NCBI GenBank assembly: GCA_046728075.1
Contig: JBKPDV010000295.1
Coordinates: 1-7,138, forward strand
DNA length: 7,138 nt
Source of the DNA: JBKPDV01 sp046728075
GTDB taxonomy: Bacteria; Acidobacteriota; Thermoanaerobaculia; UBA5066; Gp7-AA6
Reading direction: 5' to 3'
In this document: one piece after another, positions 6,610-7,138 of the stretch
How the letters are laid out: each line of letters begins with the position of its first letter
Position numbering within the stretch: the first letter of the stretch is position 1
The notes under the pieces: model-generated
Told to the model about the DNA's origin: nothing
Seen by the model: the letters and a program-made list of their open reading frames with translations, nothing else
Database searches by the model: none
Translations under genes and position numbers: made by a program

Positions 6610-6980
6610 ACCGGCTCGAGATCTCGACGGAGGGCGGCCGCCTGGCGTTCCATCCGGGCGAGGAGCTCCGGGGAACCGCGTCCTGGTCGCTCGACGCTCC
6701 GCCGACGAGAGTCGAGCTGCGCCTTTTCTGGCGGACAGAAGGCAAGGGAAGCCAGGACGTCGGAGTGGCCGAGACTCTCTCCTTCGACGGCGCGGCCCCG
6801 GAGGAGAGGCGCGAATTCCGGCTCCGCTTGCCGCCCGGTCCCTACAGCTTCTCGGGCAAGCTGATCTCCCTGATCTGGGCGCTCGAGCTCGTCGCGGAGC
6901 CTGGCGCAGACGCGAGCCGCCAGGACATCACCGTCTCGCCGACGGGCCGGGAGATTCTCATCGTCTCGAGCGACGGTTGA
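6606..6980 (+). CDS. Small soluble arrestin-like (Spo0M-type) beta-sandwich protein
   Basis: A 124-residue protein without signal peptide or membrane helix. The GTG start overlaps the previous TGA (GTGA), with GGGAG six bases upstream, so it is translationally coupled to the DUF3592 gene. The visible pattern is that of an arrestin-type N-domain: FHPGEELRGTASW early, a strand pair around VELRLFWRTEGKG, then REFRLRLPPGPYSFSG and LISLIWALELVAEP, closing with DITVSP. It shares the order of these elements with the C-terminal domain of the upstream membrane protein (SFTIPAAAMHSFSAP, IIWTLKFTGEI, FELDVRP), suggesting domain paralogy. Arrestin-like proteins are adaptors that bind partners rather than enzymes; a regulatory or scaffold role is inferred. 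Fold assignment is from pattern only. Confidence 0.78.
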   Translation: MNRLEISTEGGRLAFHPGEELRGTASWSLDAPPTRVELRLFWRTEGKGSQDVGVAETLSFDGAAPEERREFRLRLPPGPYSFSGKLISLIWALELVAEPGADASRQDITVSPTGREILIVSSDG

Positions 6981-6981
6981 T

Positions 6982-7138
6982 GTGATCGCTCGAGAGAATC
7001 CGTTTTCCGTTCCGCGCCTGCTGGCTGTGCGCTACCGGTTTCTGGAAGGCGGCTGGGAGGATCTCTTCGCGCGGCTTCACCAGCTCGAGGGCCGCGGCGC
7101 AATCGTGGGACCCGAGGGCTCGGGCAAGACGACATTGC
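6982..7138 (+). CDS. P-loop ATPase, N-terminal fragment (continues outside window)
   Basis: Only the first 52 residues are visible. They begin at GTG 6982, one base after the preceding TGA (the in-frame alternative ATG 6980 belongs to another frame and stops at once). A Walker A motif GPEGSGKT lies at 43-50, preceded by a hydrophobic strand GAIV. The N-terminus NPFSVPRLLAVRYRFLEGG has no signal peptide, so a cytoplasmic ATPase is likely. Class (ABC, AAA, STAND or other) cannot be told because Walker B is not in view. Close coupling to the DUF3592 and arrestin-like genes suggests it works with them. The Shine-Dalgarno upstream is weak, consistent with translational coupling. Confidence 0.8.
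   Translation, partial: MIARENPFSVPRLLAVRYRFLEGGWEDLFARLHQLEGRGAIVGPEGSGKTTL

Overview
The window is GC-rich bacterial chromosomal DNA carrying seven genes, two of them cut by the window edges. High GC, TTG and GTG starts next to clear Shine-Dalgarno sequences, a BON lipoprotein, a membrane-fused spermidine-synthase-like protein and tandem DUF3592 domains suggest a Gram-negative, environmental lineage such as Acidobacteriota or a deltaproteobacterial-type group. This placement is inference; nothing in the window fixes the taxon. No rRNA, tRNA, CRISPR array, transposase or integrase was seen.

Left block (1-4233): two divergent units share a 146-bp intergenic region. Leftward runs an LtaS/OpgB-type membrane sulfatase-fold transferase whose C-terminus lies outside the window. 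Rightward runs a pair of genes overlapping by one base (stop and start share the A of TGATG). The first encodes a six-helix membrane half. The second encodes a homologous membrane half fused to a spermidine-synthase-like Rossmann domain. Together they look like the usual one-piece 'fused MFS/spermidine synthase' protein split between its two membrane repeats, with the normal aminopropyltransferase catalytic segment replaced.

Middle block (4234-4869): a small BON-domain lipoprotein on the minus strand is convergent with the spermidine-synthase-like gene. A bidirectional hairpin overlaps its stop codon. Upstream of its start is a near-consensus sigma-54 (-24/-12) promoter. Beyond that lie four tandem 7-bp repeats, and a perfect TTGACA -35 box begins at the last base of the repeats and faces the rightward operon.

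Right block (4870-7138): a tight three-gene operon. It encodes a six-helix membrane protein with two predicted extracytoplasmic DUF3592 domains and a predicted cytoplasmic beta-sandwich tail, then a small soluble arrestin-like protein that seems paralogous to that tail (GTGA overlap), then a P-loop ATPase cut off just after Walker A (1-nt gap). Topology and gene coupling suggest a membrane sensor or scaffold, a soluble partner and an ATPase acting together. The function is unknown, and this is the best candidate for an undescribed system in the window.
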